A stretch of 64,000 nt of DNA from Flavobacterium terrigena (GCF_900108955.1 NZ_FNYA01000001.1:496001-560000), one strand, 5' to 3'. Shown: positions 8,592 to 19,257, counted from the stretch's first letter. The notes: generated by a model from the letters alone, not told the origin. Program-made: numbers and translations.

Positions 8592-9146
8592 ATGGAAATT
8601 AGAATTAGTTCGAAGCAAATACTTAATGTGTTAAGAATTCTTTGTTGGATTATCTTTATTGGAGTTTGTTTTGAAGCAGGTGGAATTCTGTTCAATCTTT
8701 TTTACACAATGCTTTACAACCCAATTGGTGCAGGTTTTTTTTGGAATCAAATTGACTTTTCTGCTATATATGAATATGACAAAGGTCACTTTTTAGCGGT
8801 AACTTCAATTATGAGTATCATTGCCATTTTGAAAGCAATTATGTTCTACTTAATTGTAAAAATTTTAGAAAATAAAGAATTAACTATTTCAGGACCTTTC
8901 AATCATTCCGTTAGAAAATTCATTTTAAATATGGCTTTTTTGGCCATTGGAATTGGCTTTTTTTCTAATTATGGTGTAGATTATACAGAATGGTTATCCA
9001 AAAAAGGGGTTGTTTTACCAACCATTCATCAATTAAAACTAGGTGGTGCTGATGTTTGGTTGTTTATGGGCGTGACTTTAATTGTGATTTCTTACGTTTT
9101 TAAAAGAGGAATTGAATTACAAGAAGAAAACGATTTAACTGTATAA
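8592..9146 (+). CDS. DUF2975 membrane protein
   Basis: 184 aa with four hydrophobic segments (about residues 13-38, 68-92, 112-132 and 153-173), the layout of DUF2975. These proteins are nearly always encoded next to a YozG-like XRE repressor, and one follows here after 2 nt. I chose ATG 8592 because the frame upstream of it lies in A+T-rich promoter DNA. The family is thought to work with its repressor partner, perhaps as a membrane sensor; the signal is unknown. Confidence 0.8.
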   Translation: MEIRISSKQILNVLRILCWIIFIGVCFEAGGILFNLFYTMLYNPIGAGFFWNQIDFSAIYEYDKGHFLAVTSIMSIIAILKAIMFYLIVKILENKELTISGPFNHSVRKFILNMAFLAIGIGFFSNYGVDYTEWLSKKGVVLPTIHQLKLGGADVWLFMGVTLIVISYVFKRGIELQEENDLTV

Positions 9147-9148
9147 TT

Positions 9149-9352
9149 ATGGCAATAGTTGTAAACTTAGACGTAATGATGGCAAAGAGAAAGATGTCGT
9201 TAAATGAACTTTCAGAAAAAGTAGATTTGACTTTAGCGAATTTATCCATCTTAAAAACAGGAAAAGCAAAAGCCATTCGTTTTAGTACGTTAGAAGCCAT
9301 TTGCAAAGTGTTAGATTGTCAACCTGGAGATATTTTGGAGTATTCTGAATAA
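9149..9352 (+). CDS. XRE family regulator (YozG-like Cro/C1 HTH)
   Basis: 67 aa, essentially one helix-turn-helix domain: MMAKRKMSLNELSEKVDLT, then LANLSILKTGKAKAIRFSTL, ending CKVLDCQPGDILEY, the typical close of YozG-type repressors. The start lies 2 nt after the DUF2975 stop, so the two are co-translated. It is likely an autoregulatory repressor whose activity depends on its membrane partner. No operator was identified. Confidence 0.88.
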   Translation: MAIVVNLDVMMAKRKMSLNELSEKVDLTLANLSILKTGKAKAIRFSTLEAICKVLDCQPGDILEYSE

Positions 9353-9373
9353 CCCTTCGACCCCGCTCAGGGT
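9353..9373. repeat. Short CCCT...AGGG repeat element
   Basis: CCCTTCGACCCCGCTCAGGG can pair CCCT with AGGG at its ends. It is much more G+C-rich than its surroundings. From memory, similar 'TTCGACTCCGCTCAGGGTGACA' pieces are scattered between genes in many Bacteroidota, so this is probably a dispersed intergenic repeat. Confidence 0.45.
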
Positions 9374-9393
9374 GACAAAAATAGATATCATAA

Positions 9394-9426
9394 AAAATCC
9401 CGAAACTTCAACAGTAACGGGATTTT
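9394..9426. terminator. Bidirectional terminator between convergent genes
   Basis: AAAATCCCG (9394-9402) pairs with CGGGATTTT (9418-9426). It lies between the XRE gene (+) and the DUF4252 operon (-) and serves both strands. Confidence 0.65.
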
Positions 9427-9447
9427 ATATTTTTAGAAAAACTGAAC

Positions 9448-9981
9448 TTACTTTTTATTTACGAAATTCAAAATAGGTTTTAGTTGTTCCATATCGATAT
9501 TTGATTTCTGAAGAATGCTAAAAAACTGCATCGCATTTTCAGGTTTCATATCGTTTCCTAAAACACGAATTACGGTGAATCCTAAATCTTTCTGATTTCC
9601 GAATAAGATTAATTCATCAATTTCTTTATCATCACCCACTAACATAATAGAAGCGTTATGCCCTACTCCATTTAATTTAATTAAGGGTTGGAAAGTGGTA
9701 TCTTTTAAAATCTCTTTTACTTCTTTTACTTCTTTAGAATATTGTGCGTTGTTTTTATCGTCTTTTTTGAAAGCCAAAACATTTACTTTATCAAATGATG
9801 CCAAAGCTTTTTTCTCTGAATCAGATAGTTTGCTTTCGTTAACATTTAAAATTGACGAAGAAATATCCATTGCCATAAAATCCTTTTTTTCACCACTTTT
9901 CACAAAGTATTTTTGCAAAGATGGTTCGTCTTTACAACTCATCATTACCACTACTAAAGCAAAACCAATTAATTTTTTCAT
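9448..9981 (-). CDS. DUF4252 lipoprotein
   Basis: 177 aa. A lipoprotein signal with lipobox VVMMSC (C16) leads to a mature domain of about 160 aa. Its features (MAMDISSSILN, KVNVLAFKKDD, LILFGNQKDLGFTVIRVLG) match DUF4252, a Bacteroidota envelope family of unknown function. It starts 6 nt after the stop of another DUF4252 gene, so the pair probably arose by duplication and is co-transcribed. Confidence 0.8.
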   Translation of the reverse strand: MKKLIGFALVVVMMSCKDEPSLQKYFVKSGEKKDFMAMDISSSILNVNESKLSDSEKKALASFDKVNVLAFKKDDKNNAQYSKEVKEVKEILKDTTFQPLIKLNGVGHNASIMLVGDDKEIDELILFGNQKDLGFTVIRVLGNDMKPENAMQFFSILQKSNIDMEQLKPILNFVNKK

Positions 9982-9987
9982 AATGTT

Positions 9988-10506
9988 TTATTTTGAAGTT
10001 TTACTTAAGATGTCAGCACCTGGAATGTTTAATTTTTTCACGATTAATGCAATTTCACTCAATGGAAAATCACCTTTAATAGATAAAACCGAAGTTTTTA
10101 CACCATTGAAATTACCATTAACTACTACTAAAACTTCTTTAACGTTAGTTTGATTGGCATCTGTTTTACCATAAATTTTAATTACATTTCCTTCTTGAGT
10201 TGTTGTAGAAATGGCTTCTAACGGATTTCCTTTTAAATAGGATGAAACCGCACTATTTAAATCACCACTCAATTTTGCCTGAGAAGTATAAACTGCTTGT
10301 AAATTATCTAATTTTTTAAGCAAGTTCATATATTGTTGCATTTCTTTATCTTTTGCATCAACTTTAACTTTGCTCATCATTTCGAACATTTTTTTCGAAA
10401 CCACAATGCTTTCTACTCCCTCTTTATCTTCTAATTTATCGAAAGCATTTTGAGAAAACGCCAAAGATGAAACTAACAAAGCTACGTAAACGATAATTTT
10501 TTTCAT
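9988..10506 (-). CDS. DUF4252 secreted protein
   Basis: 172 aa with a signal peptide (residues 1-18, LLVSSLAFSQ) and no lipobox cysteine. The mature protein has the same DUF4252 layout as its downstream neighbour (VESIVVSKKMFEMMSKV; NVKEVLVVVNGNFNGVKTSVLSIKG). It is the first gene of the two-gene unit, so one periplasmic and one membrane-anchored form are made together. Relatives are often encoded beside ECF sigma/anti-sigma pairs; none is adjacent here. Confidence 0.8.
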   Translation of the reverse strand: MKKIIVYVALLVSSLAFSQNAFDKLEDKEGVESIVVSKKMFEMMSKVKVDAKDKEMQQYMNLLKKLDNLQAVYTSQAKLSGDLNSAVSSYLKGNPLEAISTTTQEGNVIKIYGKTDANQTNVKEVLVVVNGNFNGVKTSVLSIKGDFPLSEIALIVKKLNIPGADILSKTSK

Positions 10507-10546
10507 TTTAAATAATTTTATATTTATAGTATATCAAATTCTATTC

Positions 10547-10554
10547 CAAATATA
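10547..10554 (-). promoter_or_regulatory. -7 element of the DUF4252 operon
   Basis: On the minus strand this reads TATATTTG, 40 nt before the ATG at 10506. A TGTAACA half-site (minus strand) lies just upstream at about 10575-10581. Confidence 0.45.
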
Positions 10555-10586
10555 AGACAATAATTAAGTGCATTTGTTACATAAAA

Positions 10587-10620
10587 AAAGGATTTAAAGT
10601 AAAAAACCTTAAATCCCTTT
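10587..10620 (-). terminator. Terminator of the btuB-type gene
   Basis: On the minus strand AAAGGGATTTAAG pairs with CTTTAAATCCTTT (one bulge), followed by a T run. It lies 33 nt after the receptor stop codon. Confidence 0.65.
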
Positions 10621-10652
10621 AGTAACATAACTTTAATTTTCTATTTCAGAAA

Positions 10653-12569
10653 TTAGAATTTTAAGTTTAATCCTAATTTATAGTTTCTTCCTCTTGAAGT
10701 AAATCCAACTGTTTCAACAAATTCTTCATTGAAAACATTTTGAACTGCAGCAAATAAACTTAAATTAGATGATACATTTATACTTAGATTTGTATGCACT
10801 AATTTGTATGATGGAACTTGTGTTGCAACAGTCGCAAAAGTACTATTATCAAAATAAGCAACATTTCTTTGGTTGATGTATTGATATTGAGCACTCCAAG
10901 AAATGTTTTTAGTAATATCAACTGCTAAATTTGCATTTGCTCTGTGTTTAGCCACAAATCTAGCAATTAGTTCATCATTTTCAATAAATGTATAGTTTCC
11001 ACTTACTGTAACTTTTTCAATTGGTTTAATGCTTAAATTAGCTTCAAAACCTTTTGATTTATTAATTCCTTCAATGTTTTGGTATTGCCCGTAAGGAGGC
11101 GTACTTAAGCTTCCAAATACAATTGAATTATTTTGTTCTCTATAGAAAGCTGCACCTCCCAAAATGATTTTTTTGTTTAAAAATGATTTTTCAAAACCAA
11201 TTTCTGAAGTTGAATTTTCTTGAGGTGTAAGAGCTGAATTTCCATAAGGAGAATAAACTTGATATAAACTTGGAGAAACAACAGCACCACCAATAGAACT
11301 AAATATTTTTAAACCAATTTTATTGATATTAAACGATGGATTAAAATTCCAAATTAAATAATCATCGTACACACTGTGCTTGTGGTAACGAATACCAGTA
11401 TTTATATTTAAACCAAATTTAGTTTCATAAACAGCAGTTAAATAGGGATCAACTACATTATATTTTGCAACATTTCCAAGAATATCACCATAAGGTGTAA
11501 ACTGATTCATATCAAAGAATTGGAATTGAACTCCTGTTACTAAGTACAATGAACTTAATACATTGTATTTATTAAATGCATCTACATTCACATTTCTTGA
11601 CTTATAAAAAGAATTTGAAATACCATTCCAAGTGTCAAAATTAGTATAATCTCTTTCTAACAATCCGAATGAAGAATTGATTTTGAATTCCCCTTTTTTG
11701 TATTTATAAGTTGGTGTAAAACCAGCTCTAAATTGTTCGCTTGATAAAGAATTAAAATCATTATCTGCAAAAGCACCATCATCAAAAGTTGATTTTAATT
11801 TATCGTAATTTGCAAAGAAATCTAAATTTAGTTTTCCATTTACTTTAACTCCAAATTGTTGGTTTAAATTTAATCTCGAGAAAATATCATCTTCAAAATT
11901 TACGCCAGCAGCTTCACTCAAACCTTTAACTTCAGTACTGTTTAATGAAGTTAAAAATGAAACTTTCCCATTTGAACCATTAAACGAAAAACCTTGATTA
12001 GATTCTTTTCCATATAACTTGTGGTCTTCAGTGGTGTTTTGAGTTCCAACATTAATATATGCTGTACCAGCAACTTTATTTTTTGCAGCCTTTTTTAGAG
12101 TAATGTTAATTACAGCTGAAGCTCCGTTTGGACCATATAATACAGTTGAAGCTCCTTTTAAAATTTCGATGCTTTCCACTTGATCTACAGGTAACAAACG
12201 TAAATCGTAAGTTGTTGAAATACTTGAAGCATCAACAACTGGATTGCCATCAATTAAAATTAAAACTTGAGTTGTGTTTCCACCTCTAATAAATAAATCT
12301 AAGTTTTTTCCAGCACTTCCTTGGTTACCAACCACTTCAAAACCAGACAACTGACTTAAAACAGTTGCGACACTTTGACCTTTTCTTTGTTCTAAATCCT
12401 TTTGTGTAATTTTTTCAATACTTCTACCCGATTTTGCTTTACTATGAGCAAACTTAGTGTCCGTAATTACTACTTCTTCAATAGTTTTTGTAGAATCTTG
12501 TTCTTGTGCGATTGCAAAAGAAGTTACCAACGTAAAAAACGCGGCAAGTTTAATGAAATTCGTTTTCAT
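10653..12569 (-). CDS. btuB: TonB-dependent cobalamin receptor (BtuB-like)
   Basis: 638 aa outer-membrane receptor. A signal peptide (1-21) is followed by a TonB box-like IEEVVITDTK. The plug domain carries LDLFIRGGNTTQVLILIDG and VESIEILKGASTVLYGPNGA. A 22-strand barrel ends with the aromatic C-terminus GRNYKLGLNLKF. It has no carboxypeptidase-like N-terminal domain, unlike the receptor at 52632. A cobalamin riboswitch directly precedes it, which is the main reason to assign vitamin B12 or corrinoid as substrate. It has its own promoter and terminator and stands apart from the cob and btuFCD operons 7-12 kb away. Confidence 0.88.
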   Translation of the reverse strand: MKTNFIKLAAFFTLVTSFAIAQEQDSTKTIEEVVITDTKFAHSKAKSGRSIEKITQKDLEQRKGQSVATVLSQLSGFEVVGNQGSAGKNLDLFIRGGNTTQVLILIDGNPVVDASSISTTYDLRLLPVDQVESIEILKGASTVLYGPNGASAVINITLKKAAKNKVAGTAYINVGTQNTTEDHKLYGKESNQGFSFNGSNGKVSFLTSLNSTEVKGLSEAAGVNFEDDIFSRLNLNQQFGVKVNGKLNLDFFANYDKLKSTFDDGAFADNDFNSLSSEQFRAGFTPTYKYKKGEFKINSSFGLLERDYTNFDTWNGISNSFYKSRNVNVDAFNKYNVLSSLYLVTGVQFQFFDMNQFTPYGDILGNVAKYNVVDPYLTAVYETKFGLNINTGIRYHKHSVYDDYLIWNFNPSFNINKIGLKIFSSIGGAVVSPSLYQVYSPYGNSALTPQENSTSEIGFEKSFLNKKIILGGAAFYREQNNSIVFGSLSTPPYGQYQNIEGINKSKGFEANLSIKPIEKVTVSGNYTFIENDELIARFVAKHRANANLAVDITKNISWSAQYQYINQRNVAYFDNSTFATVATQVPSYKLVHTNLSINVSSNLSLFAAVQNVFNEEFVETVGFTSRGRNYKLGLNLKF

Positions 12570-12663
12570 CTTTAATTTTTAATTTTTTAAAAAAAATAGG
12601 AAAAAAGCACAGAATTACCCATACCCAAACTTTTTCTCCCGAAAGCTTGATACAATATGAATT

Positions 12664-12840
12664 GAGGCAGGTCTCCTGGCTTGCGTATTATTGTTTTCCT
12701 TCCCAAGATGCTGAAATAAATTCAGCAAGCTCAGTGGATTTGTAGTTAACAATAACCTTATTAGCATACAGTTGCGGGTACAGCTCAGGTTTTTAACCTG
12801 ATTCCCTTTTAATGAATTTTACGAAAAACGCAAAATTCAA
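12664..12840 (-). ncRNA. Cobalamin (AdoCbl) riboswitch
   Basis: On the minus strand the conserved blocks appear in order: GGGAATCAGGT, GAGCTGTACCCGCAACTGTA, CCACTG, TGGGAAGG, and the B12-box core AAGCCAGGAGACCTGCC at 12665-12681. It lies between its promoter (12855-12885) and the btuB-like gene, with about 95 nt for an expression platform. When a corrinoid binds, expression of the receptor should fall. The outer boundaries are approximate. Confidence 0.95.
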
Positions 12841-12854
12841 CCATAATTCGATAG

Positions 12855-12885
12855 CAAAAATACGAATAATCTAGTTAAATCAAAA
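12855..12885 (-). promoter_or_regulatory. Canonical Bacteroidota promoter for riboswitch-btuB
   Basis: On the minus strand TTTTG (12885-12881) is followed after 18 nt by TATTTTTG (12862-12855), an excellent -33/-7 pair. Transcription should begin near 12848, shortly before the aptamer. Confidence 0.75.
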
Positions 12886-12904
12886 TTTTAATTGATTTTA
12901 ATGA

Positions 12905-13615
12905 TTAATATTTCAATTTCGTGAAATTAAAATTCAAAGTATCGAAGAGCACTAATTCATTTTTTAAAGTTGGTAAACCTAAAACAAGTTTCAATGTTTC
13001 CTGTGCCATTAGCGTTCCAATTATTCCAGGTAAAGTCCCTAAAACGCCATTCAAAGAACAATTGGGAACGTCTTCCGAATTTGGCGGTTCTGGAAAAAGA
13101 TCTCGTAAATTTTTAGAATTTTTGTGATTGAAAACTGCGATTTGTCCTTCAAACTTAAAAATGCTTCCATAAATTAAAGGCTTATTAAGTGCTACGCAAG
13201 TATCGTTAATTCTATAACGCGTTGTGAAATTATCCGTTCCATCCACAATAATATCAAAATTAGTTATGATTTCTGATGCGTTTTCTAATGTCAATTTTTC
13301 TTCAAAAACTTGAAGATTTATATGTTGATTTAGGTTTTCTAAAATCGTTTTTGCAGTCGACGCTTTTAATTGACCAACATGATTTTCCGTATATAAAATT
13401 TGGCGATGTAAATTATGCAATTCTACTTTATCAAAATCTACAATGCCAATAGTTCCAACACCAACAGCAGCTAAATATTGTAAAACTGTACAACCTAATC
13501 CGCCAGCACCAATAACTAAAACACGAGCTTGCTTTATTTTTAGTTGACCAGATTCGCCAATTTCTGCCAATTGCATTTGTCGGCTATATCTTAAAAAATC
13601 TTGAATTTCAATCAT
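12905..13615 (-). CDS. thiF: ThiF adenylyltransferase (HesA/MoeB/ThiF family)
   Basis: 236 aa E1-like enzyme expected to adenylate the C-terminal Gly-Gly of ThiS, the first step of sulfur transfer for the thiazole ring. It has the nucleotide-binding VLVIGAGGLGCTVLQYLAAVG, the acceptor loop DFDKVELHNLHRQILY and DGTDNFTTRYRIND. The zinc-binding CxxC pairs of E. coli ThiF/MoeB are absent: the region after the second half reads DLFPEPPNSEDVPNCSLNG, with only a single candidate cysteine. It is the last gene of the thi operon, 12 nt after thiH. Position in the operon supports ThiF over MoeB. Confidence 0.88.
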   Translation of the reverse strand: MIEIQDFLRYSRQMQLAEIGESGQLKIKQARVLVIGAGGLGCTVLQYLAAVGVGTIGIVDFDKVELHNLHRQILYTENHVGQLKASTAKTILENLNQHINLQVFEEKLTLENASEIITNFDIIVDGTDNFTTRYRINDTCVALNKPLIYGSIFKFEGQIAVFNHKNSKNLRDLFPEPPNSEDVPNCSLNGVLGTLPGIIGTLMAQETLKLVLGLPTLKNELVLFDTLNFNFTKLKY

Positions 13616-13627
13616 ATTTAACTAGTT

Positions 13628-14746
13628 TTATTTTGAAGAATAAGCGATATCCCAATCTTTCCAAACGGGTTCGTATCCTGCGTTTTTAATCAGATTTGCA
13701 ATTTCTTCAGAGCTTCTTTCATCACTAATTTCAAACTGTTCTAAAGATTCCACATTCACCACATAACCACCAGGATTTGTTTTAGAAGCTGCGCTCATAC
13801 TCGTCACTCCAATTGGGATAATATTATTTCTGAAGTTTTCGTTTTCACGAGTCGAGATGGAAATTTCTAAATCTTCATTCCAAATTCTGTAAGCGCAAAT
13901 TAGTTGCAATAAATCTTTATCGTCCATAATGAAATTATGCTTCTCGACTCCTTCTGCTGGACGCAATCTTGGAAAGGAAACAGAATATTTACTTTTCCAA
14001 TAATTTTTCTGAAGATAATCGATATGCAAAGCATTAAAAAAACTATCCGTTCGCCAGTCTTCTAAACCTAACAAAACACCCAAACCAATTTTATGAATTC
14101 CAGCAGTTGCTACTCGGTCTGGCGTTTCTAAACGGAAATCGAAATTAGATTTTTTCCCTTTTGGATGATATTCTTTATAAACTTCTTGATGATACGTTTC
14201 TTGATAGACCAAAACCGAATACACACCCGCTTCATGCAATTGCAAATATTCATGTGTCGATAATGGTTGAACCTCAACAGAAATATTCGAAAAATCCTTC
14301 TTAATTAAGTCAATCGCATTTAAAAAATAATTGATATTTACCGTGTAATTTGCTTCGCCAGTTACCAATAAAACATGATCAAAGCCCATTTTTTTGAGTT
14401 CGGCAACTTCTAACAGAATTTCTGAATCTTTTAAAGTGACGCGCTTGATTTTATTGTCCAAACTAAAACCACAATAGGTGCAAATATTCTGACATTCATT
14501 ACTTAAATATAATGGTGCATACATTTGAATTGTTTTTCCGAACCTTTTTTTGGTTAAATAATGACTCATTTGTGCCATTTCTTCCAAATAAGGTTGCGCA
14601 GCTGGAGAAATTAAAACCATAAAATCTTCCAAACTTTTTTTCGATTTAGCTAACGCTCTTTCCACATCAATTGTGGTCGATTGATAGATTTTAGTTTGGA
14701 TTTCATTCCAGTTATATTGTTCAAAAATAGCTTTGAAAGTGTTCAT
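13628..14746 (-). CDS. thiH: 2-iminoacetate synthase ThiH (radical SAM)
   Basis: 372 aa. ThiH cleaves tyrosine with a radical from S-adenosylmethionine to give dehydroglycine, used by ThiG. The [4Fe-4S] motif CQNICTYC (C85, C89, C92) lies in the usual place, and the C-terminal ThiH/BATS region (SFPRLRPAEGVEKHNFIMDD; STRENENFRN) is complete. Its start codon overlaps the last base of the thiG stop, so the two are translationally coupled. Choice of ThiH rather than oxygen-dependent ThiO suits microaerobic or anaerobic tolerance. Confidence 0.95.
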   Translation of the reverse strand: MNTFKAIFEQYNWNEIQTKIYQSTTIDVERALAKSKKSLEDFMVLISPAAQPYLEEMAQMSHYLTKKRFGKTIQMYAPLYLSNECQNICTYCGFSLDNKIKRVTLKDSEILLEVAELKKMGFDHVLLVTGEANYTVNINYFLNAIDLIKKDFSNISVEVQPLSTHEYLQLHEAGVYSVLVYQETYHQEVYKEYHPKGKKSNFDFRLETPDRVATAGIHKIGLGVLLGLEDWRTDSFFNALHIDYLQKNYWKSKYSVSFPRLRPAEGVEKHNFIMDDKDLLQLICAYRIWNEDLEISISTRENENFRNNIIPIGVTSMSAASKTNPGGYVVNVESLEQFEISDERSSEEIANLIKNAGYEPVWKDWDIAYSSK

Positions 14747-15519
14747 TATAAATCGTTTAAAAAGGCTGTTAACGGACTTGAAGCAGCAGCGTATTTCATC
14801 GGTTGAGCCAATTGTGCTTCAAAGGCATGTCGCCCTGCAATTACAGCTTCTTTAAAAGCTTGAGCCATTAAAACTGGATTTCCAGCTACAGCAATCGCCG
14901 TATTGACTAACACAGCATCGGCACCTAATTCCATTGCTTTTGCGGCGTCTGATGGTGCGCCTAAACCTGCATCAATAATTACTGGAACTTTACTTTGTTC
15001 GATAATAATTTCTAAAAAATCGATGGTTTTTAAACCTTTATTACTTCCTATTGGCGCACCTAATGGCATGACAGCTGCAGTTCCGGCTTCTTCTAAAAGC
15101 TTACACAAAACGGGATCGGCGTGAATGTATGGCAATACAATAAAACCTAATTTAGCTAATTCTTCTGTCGCTTTTAAAGTTTCAATTGGATCTGGCATTA
15201 AGTATTTTGGATCAGGATGAATTTCTATTTTTATGAAATTTGTTTCCAATGCTTCTCTGGCTAATTGAGCCGCAAAAACAGCTTCTTTAGCATTTCTCGC
15301 ACCTGAAGTATTGGGTAATAACTTTATATTTTCTTTAGGAATATGAGATAAAATTGCATCGGTTTCTGTTTCGAAATCGACTCTTTTTAAAGCCACAGTT
15401 ACCAATTCACTTCCTGAAGCTAAAACCGCTTTTCCCATTTCTAAATTCGAACCAAATTTTCCAGTTCCTAAAAACAAACGCGAGTTGAATATTGTATTTC
15501 CTATTTTTAATTGTTGCAT
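14746..15519 (-). CDS. thiG: Thiazole synthase ThiG
   Basis: 257 aa TIM-barrel enzyme that condenses deoxyxylulose 5-phosphate, dehydroglycine and ThiS-thiocarboxylate into the thiazole phosphate. It shows [31 protein letters not shown] and the Schiff-base lysine region [10 protein letters not shown] (K97). The C-terminal phosphate-binding blocks are [19 protein letters not shown] and [13 protein letters not shown]. It overlaps thiE upstream by 13 nt and thiH downstream by 1 nt. Full length for the family. Confidence 0.96.
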   Translation of the reverse strand: MQQLKIGNTIFNSRLFLGTGKFGSNLEMGKAVLASGSELVTVALKRVDFETETDAILSHIPKENIKLLPNTSGARNAKEAVFAAQLAREALETNFIKIEIHPDPKYLMPDPIETLKATEELAKLGFIVLPYIHADPVLCKLLEEAGTAAVMPLGAPIGSNKGLKTIDFLEIIIEQSKVPVIIDAGLGAPSDAAKAMELGADAVLVNTAIAVAGNPVLMAQAFKEAVIAGRHAFEAQLAQPMKYAAASSPLTAFLNDL

Positions 15520-16130
15520 ACTTCTTCTGTTTTAAATAAAATTTCTGGGTTTTCATGATGCGTAATTAAACCTGAAACGGCTACACCATAAACACCAATT
15601 TCTTCTAATATTTCAAAATCATTTTCTTCAAGTCCACCAATGGCATAAATCGGAATATCAATATTTCTCTTTTTTAATTCATTTATGATAGTTTGATAGC
15701 CTTCAATTCCTAAAATTGGACTTAATTTTTCTTTTGTTGCAGTAAATCGAAATGGCCCTAATCCGATATAATCGCATTTTTCATTTATTCTTTTCAATAC
15801 ATCTTGTAGTGTATTTGCTGTTCCGCCAATAATTTTATTTTCTTTTAATAGAATTCTAGCTTCCTTAACTGAAATATCGTCTAAACCTAAATGCACACCA
15901 TCAGCATTAATTTGCCATGCCACTTGTACATGATCATTAATAATAAGTTTGGCATCATACGATTTACAGATTTTCTGAACCATTTTAGCAAGTTCTAATA
16001 CTTCCAGAATTGATTTGTTTTTGTAACGTAATTGAATCCATTTGCAGCCAGCATCTAAAGCTTTTGAAATATTGGCTAATTGTTGTTCTGGTGTTTCTCC
16101 TTGTGAAACATATTGAATTTTCTCAAACAT
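15507..16130 (-). CDS. thiE: Thiamine phosphate synthase ThiE
   Basis: 207 aa TIM barrel. It joins hydroxymethylpyrimidine diphosphate and thiazole phosphate to give thiamine phosphate. It shows [33 protein letters not shown] (pyrophosphate/Mg2+ site), [24 protein letters not shown] and [12 protein letters not shown], all expected for ThiE. It overlaps thiD by 8 nt and thiG by 13 nt. Of the two ThiE-like proteins in this operon this is the canonical one and so the probable synthase. Confidence 0.92.
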   Translation of the reverse strand: MFEKIQYVSQGETPEQQLANISKALDAGCKWIQLRYKNKSILEVLELAKMVQKICKSYDAKLIINDHVQVAWQINADGVHLGLDDISVKEARILLKENKIIGGTANTLQDVLKRINEKCDYIGLGPFRFTATKEKLSPILGIEGYQTIINELKKRNIDIPIYAIGGLEENDFEILEEIGVYGVAVSGLITHHENPEILFKTEEVCNN

Positions 16131-16875
16131 GATAGGCTAATTTTGATAGATTTGATTGTAATATTTTTTCTGTATATAGTTTTGCTTTTTTGCAAGCTTC
16201 TTCAAGATTTTCATCCAAACTTAAATGGGCAGTAATTGCTGAAGAAAGCACACAACCTGAGCCATGTTTTTCTGAGCAATTTTTTAAAGTTGGATGAATT
16301 GTAATTTCTTTATTCTTGGTAAGAAGAACATCTTTTCCTTTTGAATCATTTTTATGTCCGCCTTTCCATAAAACAGCAGTGTGATTTCTTAAATAATTTA
16401 AGTTTTCTTCCACTGAAATGGCATTTGGAATTAATTTTAAAACCTCATCATGATTTGGGGTAATCAATTGAATCGATTGTAAAATGAATTCTAAATCTTG
16501 TTGGTTTTCGATTTCTAAAAAGGAGAATTCAGTCGTTGATTTTAAAACGGTATCCCAAATTATTGGCACTTTTGCATCAATATTTCTAATTTTCTGAATG
16601 ATTAATTTTAAATCTGATAAGCTAGAAACGATTCCGATTTTTATGGCTTTAATTTTATACTCTTTCAGAAACAATTCAATTTGAAATAGTACTTTTTCAA
16701 TTGCCACCCATTCTAGTTCTATAAACTGATTTTCCGTTTGAATGGTGTAAGCCGTAGGAATCGCAATTCCGTACGTTTTCAACTGTTCAAAAGTTTTAAT
16801 ATCCGCTAAAATTCCTGCTCCGGCTGAAGGATCAAATCCTGCAATGGTTAATATGAATGGACGATTTTCTGACAT
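16123..16875 (-). CDS. thiD: HMP / HMP-phosphate kinase ThiD
   Basis: 250 aa ribokinase-fold enzyme. It phosphorylates hydroxymethylpyrimidine and its monophosphate to the diphosphate used by ThiE. Motifs are ILTIAGFDPSAGAGILADIK at the N-terminus, LITPNHDEVLKL in the middle, and the anion-hole block EKHGSGCVLSSAITAHLS near the C-terminus. It overlaps the TenI-like gene by 28 nt and thiE by 8 nt, so the operon is very compact here. Confidence 0.93.
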   Translation of the reverse strand: MSENRPFILTIAGFDPSAGAGILADIKTFEQLKTYGIAIPTAYTIQTENQFIELEWVAIEKVLFQIELFLKEYKIKAIKIGIVSSLSDLKLIIQKIRNIDAKVPIIWDTVLKSTTEFSFLEIENQQDLEFILQSIQLITPNHDEVLKLIPNAISVEENLNYLRNHTAVLWKGGHKNDSKGKDVLLTKNKEITIHPTLKNCSEKHGSGCVLSSAITAHLSLDENLEEACKKAKLYTEKILQSNLSKLAYHV

Positions 16876-17419
16876 TGTTTAAATTTTTGAACTGGATGAT
16901 CATTTAACCAAATACTTCCCAAAAGCGCTACCGAATCAAAGCCTGAATCTAAAGCTATTTTCATGTTATTTTTATCTAAACCGCCAAGTGCGACTAACTC
17001 CGTATTGAAATTAGTTCTGTTGACAATTGTTCCTAAAATTGGGCTATTTTTCCCATAACCTACTTTTGAAATCGATTCGAAAACTGGGCTTAAAAAAGCA
17101 TATTTCCATTCCTTAGAAAGTTGATTAAATTCATCAATGGAATGTGTGGCTGTTGATATGCTTTTTTCTTGAAATAAATTACAATCCACATTTTGCCAAT
17201 CGGAAATATGATAGTTTGGGCAACTAAAATTTTCCAATGAGAAATTATGAAACACCATTTTGTCTAGAAATTCTAATCCAATTGCCTTTACAAATTCTTT
17301 CTTATCACTTTCGGAATAAGTAGGTTTTCTTACATGCAACAACACTAATCCTTCTTCAAATAATTGACGTATGATTTGAATTTCGTTATCTATTAAAAAA
17401 GGAGCAGTGATTACAATCA

Positions 17420-17420
<1 letters not shown>
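16848..17420 (-). CDS. tenI: Second ThiE/TenI-like protein
   Basis: 190 aa ThiE-superfamily protein. It retains LVLLHVRKP, VALGGLDKNNMKIALDSGFDSVALLG and FLSPVFESISKVGYG. It lacks the ND-HVQ and DGVHLG blocks of the true synthase; the equivalent stretch reads KMVFHNFSLE and NYHISDWQ. It is therefore closer to TenI, the thiazole tautomerase that aromatises the ThiG product. It overlaps the last base of the thiC stop upstream and thiD downstream. Function is inferred; the gene symbol is provisional. Confidence 0.75.
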
Positions 17421-19252
<1,832 letters not shown>

Positions 19253-19257
19253 TTAGA

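Noticed and set aside
9695..10153. A 152-aa plus-strand frame
   Set aside because: It lies antisense across the two DUF4252 genes, whose signal peptides and operon spacing are convincing.
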